Assembly (NCBI GenBank): GCA_963801475.1
Contig: CAWDEX010000001.1
Coordinates: 2,913,895 to 2,977,894 of the forward strand
DNA length: 64,000 bases
Source of the DNA: DAOMFB01 sp963801475
GTDB taxonomy: Bacteria > Acidobacteriota > Thermoanaerobaculia > UBA5066
Reading direction: 5' to 3'
The position numbers were made by a program, and so were the translations under genes. Below the pieces are notes generated by a model. The model saw nothing but the letters and a program-made list of their open reading frames with translations, was not told the DNA's origin and searched no databases. Positions 19,145 to 28,698 of this stretch are shown piece by piece (the first letter of the stretch is position 1; each line of letters opens with the position of its first letter).

Positions 19145-22100
19145 TCAGGCCGTGGGTTCAGGGATGGCCAACAAGGGAGTCTCTGCTCCCGGCAGCTCGC
19201 CCTGTTTCCAGAGGATGTAGACGGCCGGGTAGACGAGAAGCTCCAGCGCGAACGACGTCACGAGGCCGCCGACCATCGGCGCCGCGATCCGCTTCATCAG
19301 GTCGGCCCCGGTCCCCGTCGACCACATGATCGGAATCAGGCCGAAGAACGCCGCGCAGACGGTCATGGCTTTCGGCCGCACCCGCTTGACCGCTCCGTGG
19401 ATGATCGATTCGATGAGGTCGGCGCGATTCCGCAGGAGCCCCTTCGCCTTCGCCTCCGCGTGAGCGAGGTCGAGAAACAGCAGCATGAAGATGCCGGTTT
19501 CGGCGTCGAGACCCATCAGGGCGATCATCCCGACCCAGACGGCGATCGAGAGGTTGTAGCCGAGGAGCCAGAGGAACCAGACCGCCCCGATGATCGAGAA
19601 TGGCACCGCGAGGAGGACGATCATCGTCTTCATCGCCGACTTCGTGTTCGCGTACATCAGGAGCCAGATGAGGACGAACGTGACAGGGATGACGACCTTG
19701 AGGCGCTCCTTGACGCGGATCATGTTCTCGTACTGGCCGCTCCACAGAAGCGTGTAACCGGGCGGCACCTGGACCCTGTCGGCGACGGCCTTCTTCGCTT
19801 TCTCGACGTAGCCGCCGACGTCCTCCTTCGACGTGTCGAAGTCCACGTACACGTAACCGGACAAAAGGCCGTTCTCGTTCCGGATCATGGCCGGCCCTCG
19901 CACCTGGCGGATCTCGGCGAGCTGGCCGAGCGGCACCTGCGCGCCGGACGGCGTCGGGACGAGGACGCGGGCGAGCCGGTCGAGATCCTCGCGCAGCTCG
20001 CGCGAGTAGCGCACGTTGACCGAGTAGCGTTCCCGGCCCTTGATGACCGTCGTGACCGTCTCGCCCCCGATCGCCGTCATGATGATGGCGTTCGCATCGT
20101 CCACGGTGAGACCGTAGCGGGCGAGCGCATCGCGGCTCAGGTCGAAGTCGATGAAGTACCCGCCGGCCACTCGCTCGGCAAAGACGGACCGGGTGCCCGG
20201 AACGGCCTTCACGGCCGCCTCGACCTCCCCGCCGATCCGTTCGATCTCCTTGAGGTCCGCGCCGAAGACCTTGATCCCGATCGGCGTCCGGATCCCCGTG
20301 GAAAGCATGTCGATGCGCGCCTTGATGGGCATGGTCCACGCGTTCGTCGTCCCGGGGATCTTCAGCGCCCGGTCCATCTCGGCCACGAGCTCGTCGTGGG
20401 AGATGCGGTCGCCCCAGACGTGGCGGAAGACGCCGGCAAGCCAATCCGGTGCCCATGAGGAGTACCAGCGCTCCTTCTTCCGCCATTCCGACTCCGGCTT
20501 CAGGATGACGGTCGTTTCCATCATCGAGAACGGCGCCGGGTCCGTCGACGTCTCCGCGCGCCCCGCTTTCCCGAACACACGCTCGACCTCCGGGAACGAC
20601 TTCAGGATGCGATCCTGCACTTGCAGGAGGCGCTCGGCCTCGGTCACCGAGATCCCCGGGAGCGTCGTCGGCATGTAGAGAATCGACCCCTCGTAGAGCG
20701 GGGGCATGAACTCCGAGCCGAGCTTCATGAAGACGGGCACCGTGGCGCCCATCGCGAGGAGCGCCAGCGCAATCGTCGTCTTCGGGTGCCGGAGGACGGC
20801 CCGGCACGGCCGCTCGTAGAGGCGGTGGAGAACGACGCTGATCGGGTGCCGCTCCTCGGCGTAGTACGTCCCGACCGTCGCCTGGTTCACGATCCACGCG
20901 AGCCACTTCGGGCGGAACCGGAAGCCGTCCATCCGGGCGAACACCATTCTCATCGCCGGGTCGAGCGTGATCGCCAGGAACGCCGCGATCGCCATTGCGA
21001 GGTTCTTCGAGTAGGCGAGCGGCTTGAAGAGCCGCCCCTCCTGGTCCACGAGCGTGAAGACCGGGAGGAACGCGACGGCGATGACGAGAAGCGAGAAGAA
21101 GACGGAGGGGCCGACCTCCATGAGGGCCGCGAGCCGGACCTTGTGGAAATCCCCGGGCCGCCCCCCGTCGTTCCACTGTTGCAGCTTGTGGTACGCGTTC
21201 TCGACCTCCACGATCGCGCCGTCCACGAGGACGCCGATCGAGATCGCGATGCCGCCGAGCGACATGATGTTGATGTTCAGGCCCATCGCGTTGAACGGGA
21301 TGAACGCGAGGAGGACGGAAACCGGGATCGTCACGATGGGAACGATCGCGCTCGGGACGTGCCAGAGGAAGATCAGGATGACGATCGAGACGATGACGAT
21401 CTCCTCGACGAGCTTGCTCCGGAGCGTGTCGACGGAGCGCTTGATCAGGTCCGACCGGTCGTACGTCGTGACGATCTTCACGCCGGATGGGAGCGAGGGC
21501 TCGATCTCCTTCAGCCGGGCCTTCACGCGCTCGATGACGTCGAGCGCGTTCTCGCCGCTGCGCATCACGACGATGCCGCCCACGGCGTCCCCCTTGCCGT
21601 CGAGATCGGAGATCCCCCTCCGGATCTCGGGGCCGAGCGACACGCGTCCGATGTCCGCGACGGTCAGAGGCGTCCCCTTCTCGTTCGTCTTGACGACGAT
21701 CTTTCCGATGTCCCCGACCGACTTGAGGTAGCCGCGTCCCCGGACCATGTACTCGCGCCCGGAGAACTCGATGAGCCGCCCGCCGATCTCGTTGTTGCTC
21801 TTGCGGATCGCCTCCACGACGGATTCGAGCGGCAGGCCGTAGGCCGCGAGCGTGTTCGGGTCGAGCGTCACCTGGTACTGCTTCTGGAAGCCGCCGACGC
21901 TGGCGACCTCCGCGACGCCCGGCACCGATTGCACCGCATACCTCAGGAACCAGTCCTGGTACGAACGGATGTCGTCCGTGGCGTTCTTCCCGCTCTCGTC
22001 GACGAGGGCGTACTGGTAGACCCAGCCGACGCTCGTCGCGTCGGGCCCGAGCTCGGTCTTCACGCCGGCCGGGAGCCGGGACTGGATCTTCGAGAGGTAC

Positions 22101-22462
22101 TCGAGGACGCGCGAGCGCGCCCAGTAGATGTCGGTCCCGTCCTCGAAGATGACGTAAACGTAGGAAAAGCCGAAGTCCGAGAAGCCGCGGATCGTCTTCA
22201 CCTTCGGTGCACCGAGGAGGGCCGTCACGATCGGATACGTGACCTGGTCCTCGAGGATGTCCGGGCTCCGGTCCCAGCGCGAGTAGATGATGACCTGCGT
22301 ATCGGAGAGATCGGGGATGGCGTCGAGCGGCGTCCTCCGGATGACGCCGATGGCGAGGATGATGACGATCGCGTAGATCGCGATGACGAGGTATTTGTTC
22401 TCGGCGGAGAAGCGGATCACCCGCTGGATCACGCCCGGCTCGCCGTGCGGGGAGGCGTTCAT
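19145..22462 (-). CDS. cusA: CusA/CzcA-family heavy-metal RND efflux pump
   Basis: A 1105-residue inner-membrane RND pump, within the usual 1030-1110 range. It has the N-terminal TM followed by TPLDAIPDLSDTQVIIY, typical of heavy-metal RND proteins, two large periplasmic loops and 12 TM segments. The TM4 motif includes GGIAISIGVLVDGAIVEVENA with the proton-relay acidic residues. The ending MKRIAAPMVGGLVTSFALEL is also typical. With CusB and a TolC-type channel it would expel Cu(I)/Ag(I) from the periplasm. The gene starts 10 bp after cusB. The Cu/Ag substrate rather than Zn/Co/Cd is inferred from the CopA gene and the Met/Cys-rich metal-binding domains around it. Confidence 0.92.
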   Translation of the reverse strand: MNASPHGEPGVIQRVIRFSAENKYLVIAIYAIVIILAIGVIRRTPLDAIPDLSDTQVIIYSRWDRSPDILEDQVTYPIVTALLGAPKVKTIRGFSDFGFSYVYVIFEDGTDIYWARSRVLEYLSKIQSRLPAGVKTELGPDATSVGWVYQYALVDESGKNATDDIRSYQDWFLRYAVQSVPGVAEVASVGGFQKQYQVTLDPNTLAAYGLPLESVVEAIRKSNNEIGGRLIEFSGREYMVRGRGYLKSVGDIGKIVVKTNEKGTPLTVADIGRVSLGPEIRRGISDLDGKGDAVGGIVVMRSGENALDVIERVKARLKEIEPSLPSGVKIVTTYDRSDLIKRSVDTLRSKLVEEIVIVSIVILIFLWHVPSAIVPIVTIPVSVLLAFIPFNAMGLNINIMSLGGIAISIGVLVDGAIVEVENAYHKLQQWNDGGRPGDFHKVRLAALMEVGPSVFFSLLVIAVAFLPVFTLVDQEGRLFKPLAYSKNLAMAIAAFLAITLDPAMRMVFARMDGFRFRPKWLAWIVNQATVGTYYAEERHPISVVLHRLYERPCRAVLRHPKTTIALALLAMGATVPVFMKLGSEFMPPLYEGSILYMPTTLPGISVTEAERLLQVQDRILKSFPEVERVFGKAGRAETSTDPAPFSMMETTVILKPESEWRKKERWYSSWAPDWLAGVFRHVWGDRISHDELVAEMDRALKIPGTTNAWTMPIKARIDMLSTGIRTPIGIKVFGADLKEIERIGGEVEAAVKAVPGTRSVFAERVAGGYFIDFDLSRDALARYGLTVDDANAIIMTAIGGETVTTVIKGRERYSVNVRYSRELREDLDRLARVLVPTPSGAQVPLGQLAEIRQVRGPAMIRNENGLLSGYVYVDFDTSKEDVGGYVEKAKKAVADRVQVPPGYTLLWSGQYENMIRVKERLKVVIPVTFVLIWLLMYANTKSAMKTMIVLLAVPFSIIGAVWFLWLLGYNLSIAVWVGMIALMGLDAETGIFMLLFLDLAHAEAKAKGLLRNRADLIESIIHGAVKRVRPKAMTVCAAFFGLIPIMWSTGTGADLMKRIAAPMVGGLVTSFALELLVYPAVYILWKQGELPGAETPLLAIPEPTA

Positions 22463-22472
22463 TCCATCGACC

Positions 22473-23933
22473 TCAGTGCTTGTGCCCGGCGGCCGGCGCC
22501 GACACGGGCTCGTCCTTCTTTCCGGGCGACGTCGTCGAGGTCATGGCCGAGATGGCAGCCTTGAGCCGTGACTCGGAATCGACGAGGAAGTTCGCGCCCA
22601 AAACGACGACATCGCCCTCCTTCAGACCGTCCCGGATCTCCACGACTCCGGCACCGTGATCGCCCACCGAGACCTCGCGCGGCACGAACCTTCCCTCACC
22701 TTCGGACACGAAGACGATGTTCCGCGTCCCGCTCTCCAGGATCGCGTCGTCGGGCACCTGGAGCGCCTCGCGGGGACGGCCGTGAATCGTGACGTCCGCG
22801 AACATCTCGGGCTTCAGCTCGCCTTTCGGGTTGTCGAGCTCGACGCGCACCTTCACGGTCCGCGTCTTCTCGTCGACGGCCGGGTAGACGTACGTCACTG
22901 TTCCGTTCCAGACGCGTCCGGGCCAGTACGAGAGCGTCATCGTCGCCTTCTCGCCGAGCGAGAGTCGCGGAAGCTCGTACTCGTAGACGTCCGCGAGAAG
23001 CCAGACATGCGAAAGATCGAGGATGTCGAAGAGCGTGTCGGCCGACATCACCTTCATCCCGTGGTACGCCGTCCGGCCCGTGACGTATCCGGAGGTCGGC
23101 GCGTAGACGGGCATGGCCCGGATCGGCTCCCCCCGTTTCTCGATCTCCGCGATGTCGGCCGGCGTGATCTCCCAGAGCAGGAGCCGCTGGCGCGCGGCGT
23201 CGAGAAGATCGCGGCCTCCCTGCGCGACGGACGGGATCCCGGACGGTCCGAGCGAGCGGGAAGCCTTCAGGGCGAGCAGGTACTCCTGCTGCGTCGCGTA
23301 GAGCTCCGGGCTGTAGATATGCGCGAGGACCTCGCCCTTCGTCACGAACTTGCCCGTGAAGTCCGCCGTGACGTGCTCGACGAAGCCTTCGTAGCGCGTG
23401 TGGACGTGATGGACTCGCCGCTCGTCGGCCGCGATGCGCCCGGTCGTCCGGATCGACGTCTCGAAGGGCGCCCTCTTCACGACGGTCGTCTTGACGCCGA
23501 GCAGCTGCTGCTTCTGCGCATCGAACGTGACCGCGGCGAGGCCCTCCGGGCCCTTCCCGACCGCCTCGACCTCATCCGCGTAGACCGGGATGAAGTCCAT
23601 CCCCATCGAGTCCTTCTTCGGCGTGGGCGAGGTTTCCTCCGGATTCATCGGAGACCGGTAGAAAAGGATCTTTCGCTCCGCGGACGAGGCCGTCGTGCCG
23701 GGGGCGGCGGTCTCGCGGTGGTGCTCCTCGATCGGGACGAGCTTCATGCCGCAGATCGGGCACTCTCCCGGGGCCTCGCGGATGATTTCGGGATGCATCG
23801 GGCAGTGGTATCGACGCGCGGCCGCCGCCTTGCCGCCGCTCTTCTGGCATCCGGACGAGACCAGGGCGGCCCCGCCGGCCAGGACGGAAAGGGTGGTGGT
23901 GAGGATGATCGCGAGGAGGCGCTTCTTTTTCAT
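22473..23933 (-). CDS. cusB: CusB-type periplasmic adaptor with N-terminal metal-binding domain
   Basis: A 486-residue membrane-fusion protein. The signal ends in a lipobox, LVSSGC, so Cys29 is probably lipidated. A heavy-metal-binding domain (about 43-67, YHCPMHPEI...CPICGMKLVP) follows. A second, degenerate copy lies around 92-118 (FYRSPMNPEE...DSMGMDFIPVY) and has lost its cysteines. The hairpin, lipoyl and beta-barrel parts (KQQLLGVKTTVVKR, SGYVTGRTAYHGMKV, NPKGELKPEMFADV) match CusB. It links the RND pump to the outer-membrane channel and may pass on metal. It starts in an ATGA overlap with the TolC-type gene and ends in a His tail, GHKH. Confidence 0.9.
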   Translation of the reverse strand: MKKKRLLAIILTTTLSVLAGGAALVSSGCQKSGGKAAAARRYHCPMHPEIIREAPGECPICGMKLVPIEEHHRETAAPGTTASSAERKILFYRSPMNPEETSPTPKKDSMGMDFIPVYADEVEAVGKGPEGLAAVTFDAQKQQLLGVKTTVVKRAPFETSIRTTGRIAADERRVHHVHTRYEGFVEHVTADFTGKFVTKGEVLAHIYSPELYATQQEYLLALKASRSLGPSGIPSVAQGGRDLLDAARQRLLLWEITPADIAEIEKRGEPIRAMPVYAPTSGYVTGRTAYHGMKVMSADTLFDILDLSHVWLLADVYEYELPRLSLGEKATMTLSYWPGRVWNGTVTYVYPAVDEKTRTVKVRVELDNPKGELKPEMFADVTIHGRPREALQVPDDAILESGTRNIVFVSEGEGRFVPREVSVGDHGAGVVEIRDGLKEGDVVVLGANFLVDSESRLKAAISAMTSTTSPGKKDEPVSAPAAGHKH

Positions 23934-25306
23934 CTTGATTCCTGCATCTTCGGGCTGGCCGATGACCTGACCGCGGCCGTCGTCGAGACCATGGGCGCCG
24001 GAGCGCCGCGGTCGAGGGAGAACTCATGGAGGTCGGCCTCCGCCCGGATCAGGCTGGCGAGGCGCGAAACGGCCGCCCGGCGATCGGAGAAGTACGTGCC
24101 GAGCGCTTCGAGAACGGTGACGAAGGGAACGGAGCCGGTCCGATAGCTGGCGAGCGCGGCGTCGACCGAGAGCCGGTCCTGGACGAGAATCCCTTCGGCG
24201 TCGAGTTTCGTCTCGGCGTCAAGGGACTCGATCCGGATCAGCCTCTCCTCGGTAAGCGCCTGGATCTGTCGCTTCAGAGAGGCCTCCCTCGCCGATGCCG
24301 AGTCGAAGAGGTTTTCGGCCTCGACGACGAGGGGACGCTGCTTCTTTCCGGCCCAGAGAGGAATCGAAACCCCGACGGCGGCCGACCACATCAGGGGAAG
24401 AGAGCCGCGGTTCATGTAGCCCGCCGACGCGACGAAGTCGGGCCTCAGGTTCCGGCGGGCCAGTTCGGCGGCGAGCTTCGCCCGCTCCTTCGCGAAGGCC
24501 GCGTCCTTCAGCTCCGGCGTGATCTCGAACGCCCGGGCGAAGATCTCCCCGCCTGCCGGAACGAGCGGGACCGCACCGACGACGAGCCGGCCCGCCAACG
24601 GAAGCGGCGAGTCGGGCGGCCGGAAGAGCAGCCGCCGCAGCTCGCTCGCCGCGCTCTTCTCGGCCGCCTCGTCCCGTCGTCGCTGCTGAAGGAGGCGCGT
24701 TCGTTCGCTCTGGGCCCGGAGAATGTCCTGCTGGGTCCCCATCCCCGCCGCGTAGCGGGCGCGGATGACGCCCTCGATGTCGCGCCAGGTCTCGATCTGC
24801 TCGTCGACGAGCCGGATCTCCTCGCGGGCTTCGAGCAGGTCGGCATACGATCGCCGGACGGCTGCTTCGAGGGTCAGGGCGACGCGCTCGGGTCCCGTCC
24901 CGGCCCGGGCCGCATCCACTCCGGCGACCTTCTCGGCGAGGCCGAGCTTTCCCGGAAACGGAAACGCCTGCTGCGCTACGAAGGCGAGGCGCGTCATCGG
25001 CTCCGTGCCGAGCGACGGCGCCGCTCCGTCGTTTTCGTAGGCGACCGTGACCATCGGGTCCGGGAGCGCTCCGGCCGGGCGGACGCGCGCGGAGGCGGCG
25101 GCGGCTTCGCCGCGGGCGGCAGCCAGGTCCGGGTTCTTCTCGAGGGCCTCGGCAACGAGCGCGGCCACCTCGGCATCCGTGTCACCCGGCGAATGAGGCT
25201 CTTCCCCCGCCGCGACGGGCAGCGCGAGGACGGAGCAGAGGATCAGAGGGCCGGCGATCCGGCCGGAATGAACGGCGATCCGCAGGGACCGGAAACCATG
25301 CGACAT
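23930..25306 (-). CDS. TolC-family outer-membrane efflux channel
   Basis: A 458-residue outer-membrane factor with a signal peptide (LILCSVLALPVAAG). Two repeated halves of long helices and short strands are visible (EALEKNPDLAAARGEAAAAS, GVSIPLWAGKKQRPLVVEA). The length suits CusC/CzcC proteins. It starts at ATG 25306 with GAGGTGA 6 nt upstream and overlaps cusB by ATGA. It would form the exit duct for the RND pump in the same operon. It lacks a lipobox cysteine, unlike E. coli CusC. Confidence 0.88.
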   Translation of the reverse strand: MSHGFRSLRIAVHSGRIAGPLILCSVLALPVAAGEEPHSPGDTDAEVAALVAEALEKNPDLAAARGEAAAASARVRPAGALPDPMVTVAYENDGAAPSLGTEPMTRLAFVAQQAFPFPGKLGLAEKVAGVDAARAGTGPERVALTLEAAVRRSYADLLEAREEIRLVDEQIETWRDIEGVIRARYAAGMGTQQDILRAQSERTRLLQQRRRDEAAEKSAASELRRLLFRPPDSPLPLAGRLVVGAVPLVPAGGEIFARAFEITPELKDAAFAKERAKLAAELARRNLRPDFVASAGYMNRGSLPLMWSAAVGVSIPLWAGKKQRPLVVEAENLFDSASAREASLKRQIQALTEERLIRIESLDAETKLDAEGILVQDRLSVDAALASYRTGSVPFVTVLEALGTYFSDRRAAVSRLASLIRAEADLHEFSLDRGAPAPMVSTTAAVRSSASPKMQESR

Positions 25307-25379
25307 GACGTCACCTCGTGGGACAAGGTCTCATCGGAGCCGCCCGCGCAGGGCGGCGAGAGAACGCGGAGACGAGGCG

Positions 25380-25730
25380 TCAGTTCAGGAAAGTGGCGAA
25401 GAGGACGAAGAGCGGAGCGGCGCGCGCCCGCGGTGCCACCGGCGACTGCGGGGCGGCCGGAACGGGATCCGGCCCGGCGAGCGCGAGGAGGGGGGCCTCG
25501 GCGAGGACGACGACGGGTGATTCGGTCTCCGCGATCGTCGGAGACGGAGCGATCGGGCTCAGCGAGCAGCCGCACGGAGGGGGCGCACCCGTGTCGCCGT
25601 CCCCGGAGCAGCAGTCCATCGGGGCGCCCGAATTGCACGGCGAGGCCGCGTAGAGCCTCACTCCCGGACCGGCGATCAGCGCGGCGGCCACGAAGAGGAG
25701 GAAAAACGCCGAAACCCGACGATCCGTCAC
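25380..25730 (-). CDS. small secreted Cys-rich protein heading the metal operon
   Basis: A 116-residue protein I do not recognise. From GTG 25730 it begins MTDRRVSAFFLLFVAAALIAGPG, a good signal peptide or TM. A short cysteine-rich patch follows (CNSG, DCCSGD, CGCS: five Cys within about 25 residues) and then a Pro/Ala-rich stretch. It ends in a hydrophobic tail, APLFVLFATFLN. It is the first gene of the metal-resistance run, 73 bp before the TolC-type gene. Metal sensing or buffering in the periplasm is possible but unproven. ATG 25748 is an alternative start, but it leaves only 6 bp to the divergent malQ start. Confidence 0.55.
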   Translation of the reverse strand: MTDRRVSAFFLLFVAAALIAGPGVRLYAASPCNSGAPMDCCSGDGDTGAPPPCGCSLSPIAPSPTIAETESPVVVLAEAPLLALAGPDPVPAAPQSPVAPRARAAPLFVLFATFLN

Positions 25731-25754
25731 GTTACGAGGATATACCATCGCCCC

Positions 25755-27263
25755 ATGTCGCGACGCGCCGCGGGGGTCCTCCTCCACCCGACCTCCCTGC
25801 CGTCGCGCTTCGGCGTCGGAGACCTCGGCCCGGCGGTCGACGTCTTCCTGGATTGGGCCGCTTCCGCGGGGCTGGGTCTCTGGCAGGTGATGCCTCTGGG
25901 GCCGACCAGCTACTGGAACTCGCCCTACAACGCGCTCTCGACGTTCGCGGGCAACTCGCTCCTGATCTCGCCCGAGCAGCTCGTCCGCGACAACCTCCTT
26001 CCGGCGTCGGCGCTCGACGAAACGCCGCCGTTTCCCGCCGATCACGTCGACTACGGACCTGTCATCACCTGGAAGCGGCGCCTTCTCCGGACCTCGTGGA
26101 CGCACGCGCTGGCGAACCGCCGGACTCTCCGGGACGAGCTGCGCGCCTTCGAGGAAGACCCGGCGCAGGCGCACTGGATCTCCGACTGGACGCTCTTCGC
26201 GTCGCTCGTGGGGCGAAACCGGGCCCTCGCCTGGACGGAGTGGCCCCGCGAGATCGTCGAGCGCGAGCCCTCGGCGCTCGAGGCCGCCCGGCGCGAGCTG
26301 GCGCCCGAGATCGAGTTCCGGACGTACCGTCAATGGCTCTTCTTCTCCCAGTGGGACCGGGTGAAGCAGGCGGCGAACCGCCGGGGCATCCAGATCGTCG
26401 GCGACGTCCCGATCTACGTCGCCTTCGGAAGCGCCGACGTCTGGGCGAACCGGCGCTACTTCACGGTGGACGCGGACGGTCGGCCCGAGACCGTCGCGGG
26501 CGTGCCGCCCGACTACTTCAGCCCGACGGGGCAGCTCTGGGGAAACCCGCTCTACCGGTGGGACGTCCTCGCCGAGGACGGGTTCCGCTGGTGGGTCGAC
26601 CGCCTCCGCCACAAGTTCCGGCTCGCCGACATCGTCCGGATCGACCACTTCCGCGGCCTGTCGGCCTACTGGGAGGTGAAGGCGGGCGAGGCGACGGCGC
26701 TGAACGGCCAGTGGGTGAAAGGGCCCGGGCTCGCGCTCTTTTCGGCGGTGCGCCGCGCCCTCGGCGATCCGGCGATCGTCGCCGAGGACCTGGGCTCGAT
26801 CGACGACGACGTCAAGGCCCTTCTCTCGGCCACGGGCTTCCCCGGCATGAGCGTCCTGCAGTTCGCCTTCTACGACGACGACAGCCTCTACCTTCCCCAC
26901 CACCACACGCCGAACTCCGTCGTCTACACGGGGACGCACGACAACGACACGACACGCGGCTGGTGGGACGTGCTCGACGAAACGACCCGCGGAAAGGTCC
27001 GGGACTATCTCGGCACCGACGGGCGGGAGATCGCCTGGGACCTCATCCGCGCGGCGCTGGCGTCGGTGGCGGATCGCGCGATCGTCCCGATGCAGGACGT
27101 GGCCGGCCTCGGAAGCGAGGCGCGGATGAACTTCCCGGGCCGGGTCGACGGGAACTGGGCGTGGCGCGCGCGGCCGGAGCATTTCTGCGGGGGGTCCGCG
27201 GCACGGCTCCGCCGCCTCGTGACGCTGACCGGCCGGCTCCCCGTCCGGGACCATCCGTCCTGA
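25755..27263 (+). CDS. malQ: 4-alpha-glucanotransferase (amylomaltase)
   Basis: A 502-residue GH77 enzyme of normal length. It moves alpha-1,4-glucan segments between maltodextrins in the cytoplasm. Family motifs include LWQVMPLGPTSYWNSPYN, RIDHFRGLSAYWEV with the nucleophile Asp, VAEDLGSIDDDV with the acid/base Glu, and YTGTHDNDTTRGWW with the third catalytic Asp. ATG 25755 is well placed because the first motif (LLHPTSLPSRFG) begins nine residues in. A TATACC box lies about 13 bp upstream. No other maltodextrin gene is adjacent. Confidence 0.95.
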   Translation: MSRRAAGVLLHPTSLPSRFGVGDLGPAVDVFLDWAASAGLGLWQVMPLGPTSYWNSPYNALSTFAGNSLLISPEQLVRDNLLPASALDETPPFPADHVDYGPVITWKRRLLRTSWTHALANRRTLRDELRAFEEDPAQAHWISDWTLFASLVGRNRALAWTEWPREIVEREPSALEAARRELAPEIEFRTYRQWLFFSQWDRVKQAANRRGIQIVGDVPIYVAFGSADVWANRRYFTVDADGRPETVAGVPPDYFSPTGQLWGNPLYRWDVLAEDGFRWWVDRLRHKFRLADIVRIDHFRGLSAYWEVKAGEATALNGQWVKGPGLALFSAVRRALGDPAIVAEDLGSIDDDVKALLSATGFPGMSVLQFAFYDDDSLYLPHHHTPNSVVYTGTHDNDTTRGWWDVLDETTRGKVRDYLGTDGREIAWDLIRAALASVADRAIVPMQDVAGLGSEARMNFPGRVDGNWAWRARPEHFCGGSAARLRRLVTLTGRLPVRDHPS

Positions 27264-27267
27264 CCCG

Positions 27268-28023
27268 TCAGAAGCGGACGGACACGCCTCCGACGGCGTA
27301 GACGAACGTCGCGAAGCTGTAGACCTCGTCGTTGTCGGCGCCCCCTTCGAGGAGGCGCGCCCCGGCGTTCAGGGAGATCCGCGGCGTGAGCGCCCACTCG
27401 CCCTTCAGGGAGACGTCCCCGGCGCGTCCCTGCGGCGCGGCGAGCCCCTCCGCCTCGAGGTCGAACGCCAGACGCTCCGAGACCTGCCAGCGGATGCCTC
27501 CGTAGAGCAGGGGGACGACGCCGACGTCCGTCTTGGCCGACGACAGCTCCGCGTTCGCCAGGGCGATTTTCGCGTCCCGCACCTTGGCGGTCAGGCCGCC
27601 CCGAAAGGAGACGGAGCCCGAGGACGGAAAGCGGTAGTACCAGGTGGCGCGGTAGGAATTGAACCTGTAGTCGACGGTCAGAGGCTGGTACGCACCGAAG
27701 GTCTGGTCCTGAAACAGGACGGGCGACGTCGGCGTGAACGTCGTCGAGGTGGAGAGCGGCGCCACGACGAAGCGGAGCGACCAGCGCTCCCCGGCAGCCC
27801 ACGTGAACGTCCCGCGAAAGGAGGCCCACGGCCCCTTGTCGTACGGCGCGAGCCGGACGAGCGTGCCCGTCGTGCCGGGGACCGCAAAGTCGTTCCGCTC
27901 CTGCCAGACCGCGCCGGCCTCGAGGTCGATCCGGAAGCGGCCGTCGGCGCGCGCCTCCGGCGTCGCGAGAGCGAAGCACACGGCCCAGAGGAGAAGAACC
28001 GGCGAACGGGAAGACCATTTCAT
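27268..28023 (-). CDS. predicted outer-membrane beta-barrel protein, unknown function
   Basis: A 251-residue secreted protein with a signal peptide (MKWSSRSPVLLLWAVCFALATPEARA). The mature part alternates polar and aromatic residues in short strands (SYRATWYYRFPSSGSVSFRG). It ends in VYAVGGVSVRF; a C-terminal Phe is the usual outer-membrane insertion signal. ATG 28023 has AAGGTG upstream. It is convergent with malQ, with 4 bp between the stops. I do not recognise a family. Confidence 0.65.
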   Translation of the reverse strand: MKWSSRSPVLLLWAVCFALATPEARADGRFRIDLEAGAVWQERNDFAVPGTTGTLVRLAPYDKGPWASFRGTFTWAAGERWSLRFVVAPLSTSTTFTPTSPVLFQDQTFGAYQPLTVDYRFNSYRATWYYRFPSSGSVSFRGGLTAKVRDAKIALANAELSSAKTDVGVVPLLYGGIRWQVSERLAFDLEAEGLAAPQGRAGDVSLKGEWALTPRISLNAGARLLEGGADNDEVYSFATFVYAVGGVSVRF

Positions 28024-28116
28024 CGCTTCACCTTCGAGGCGCTCTCCGTCGCGGGCCCCCCGGCGGATTCACCTCCCCGTCGCGCCCCGGAGGCCGCTCG
28101 CGATATCGTTCCGTCC

Positions 28117-28698
28117 ATGGAGGGCGGGTTCGTTCGCCGGATTCCGACCGCCGAGGAGGAGCGGGAGCGGCTCTCCCGGCCGGTCCCCCCCTATCCGCCG
28201 GGGCACGAGGAGGACGTCGTCCTGAAAGACGGGACGCCCCTTCACCTCCGTCCCATCCGTCCCGACGACGGGCCCGAGCTCCTCAAGCTCTACGACAAGC
28301 TCTCGGACGCCAGCCTCCACCATCGCTTCTTCGTCGTGCCGCAGAAGGACGCGTCGAAGGCCGATTACCTCGCTCACGTCGACTACGACAACCAGTTCGC
28401 CGTCGTGGTCCAGCAGGGGGGCGATCTCGTGGCCGTCGCCCGCTACCACCGCGACCTGGCCCGGCCGGACCACGCAGAGGTGGCCTTCACGGTCGCCGAC
28501 GCGCTCCACGGAAAAGGGATCGGGACCCTGCTCTTCCGCCGCCTCGCCGCCATCGCCCGCCAGCACGGCGTGGCTGTCTTCGACGCCGAAGTCCTGAAGG
28601 ACAACGCGGGAATGATCCGCGTCTTCGAGAAGACGGGCTGTCCCATGACCCGGACGTCGGAAGGGGACCACTTCCACTTCGAGATCGCCCTCGGATGA
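28117..28698 (+). CDS. GNAT-family N-acetyltransferase
   Basis: A 193-residue acetyltransferase. After about 35 residues of N-terminal extension the GNAT fold begins with LHLRPIRPDDGPELLKLYDKL. The acetyl-CoA loop is HGKGIGTLLFRRL (Q/RxxGxG/A type), and VFDAEVLKDNAGMIRVFEKTG is the usual C-terminal part. The extension and core resemble GNAT domains fused to acyl-CoA synthetase-like protein acetylases, but here the domain stands alone. The substrate is unknown. It overlaps the patatin gene by ATGA, so both are probably made from one mRNA. Confidence 0.85.
   Translation: MEGGFVRRIPTAEEERERLSRPVPPYPPGHEEDVVLKDGTPLHLRPIRPDDGPELLKLYDKLSDASLHHRFFVVPQKDASKADYLAHVDYDNQFAVVVQQGGDLVAVARYHRDLARPDHAEVAFTVADALHGKGIGTLLFRRLAAIARQHGVAVFDAEVLKDNAGMIRVFEKTGCPMTRTSEGDHFHFEIALG

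Noticed and set aside
20621..22564. 647-codon plus-strand frame opposite cusA
   Set aside because: It is an antisense shadow rich in Asp/Arg/His; cusA on the minus strand has full family motifs.
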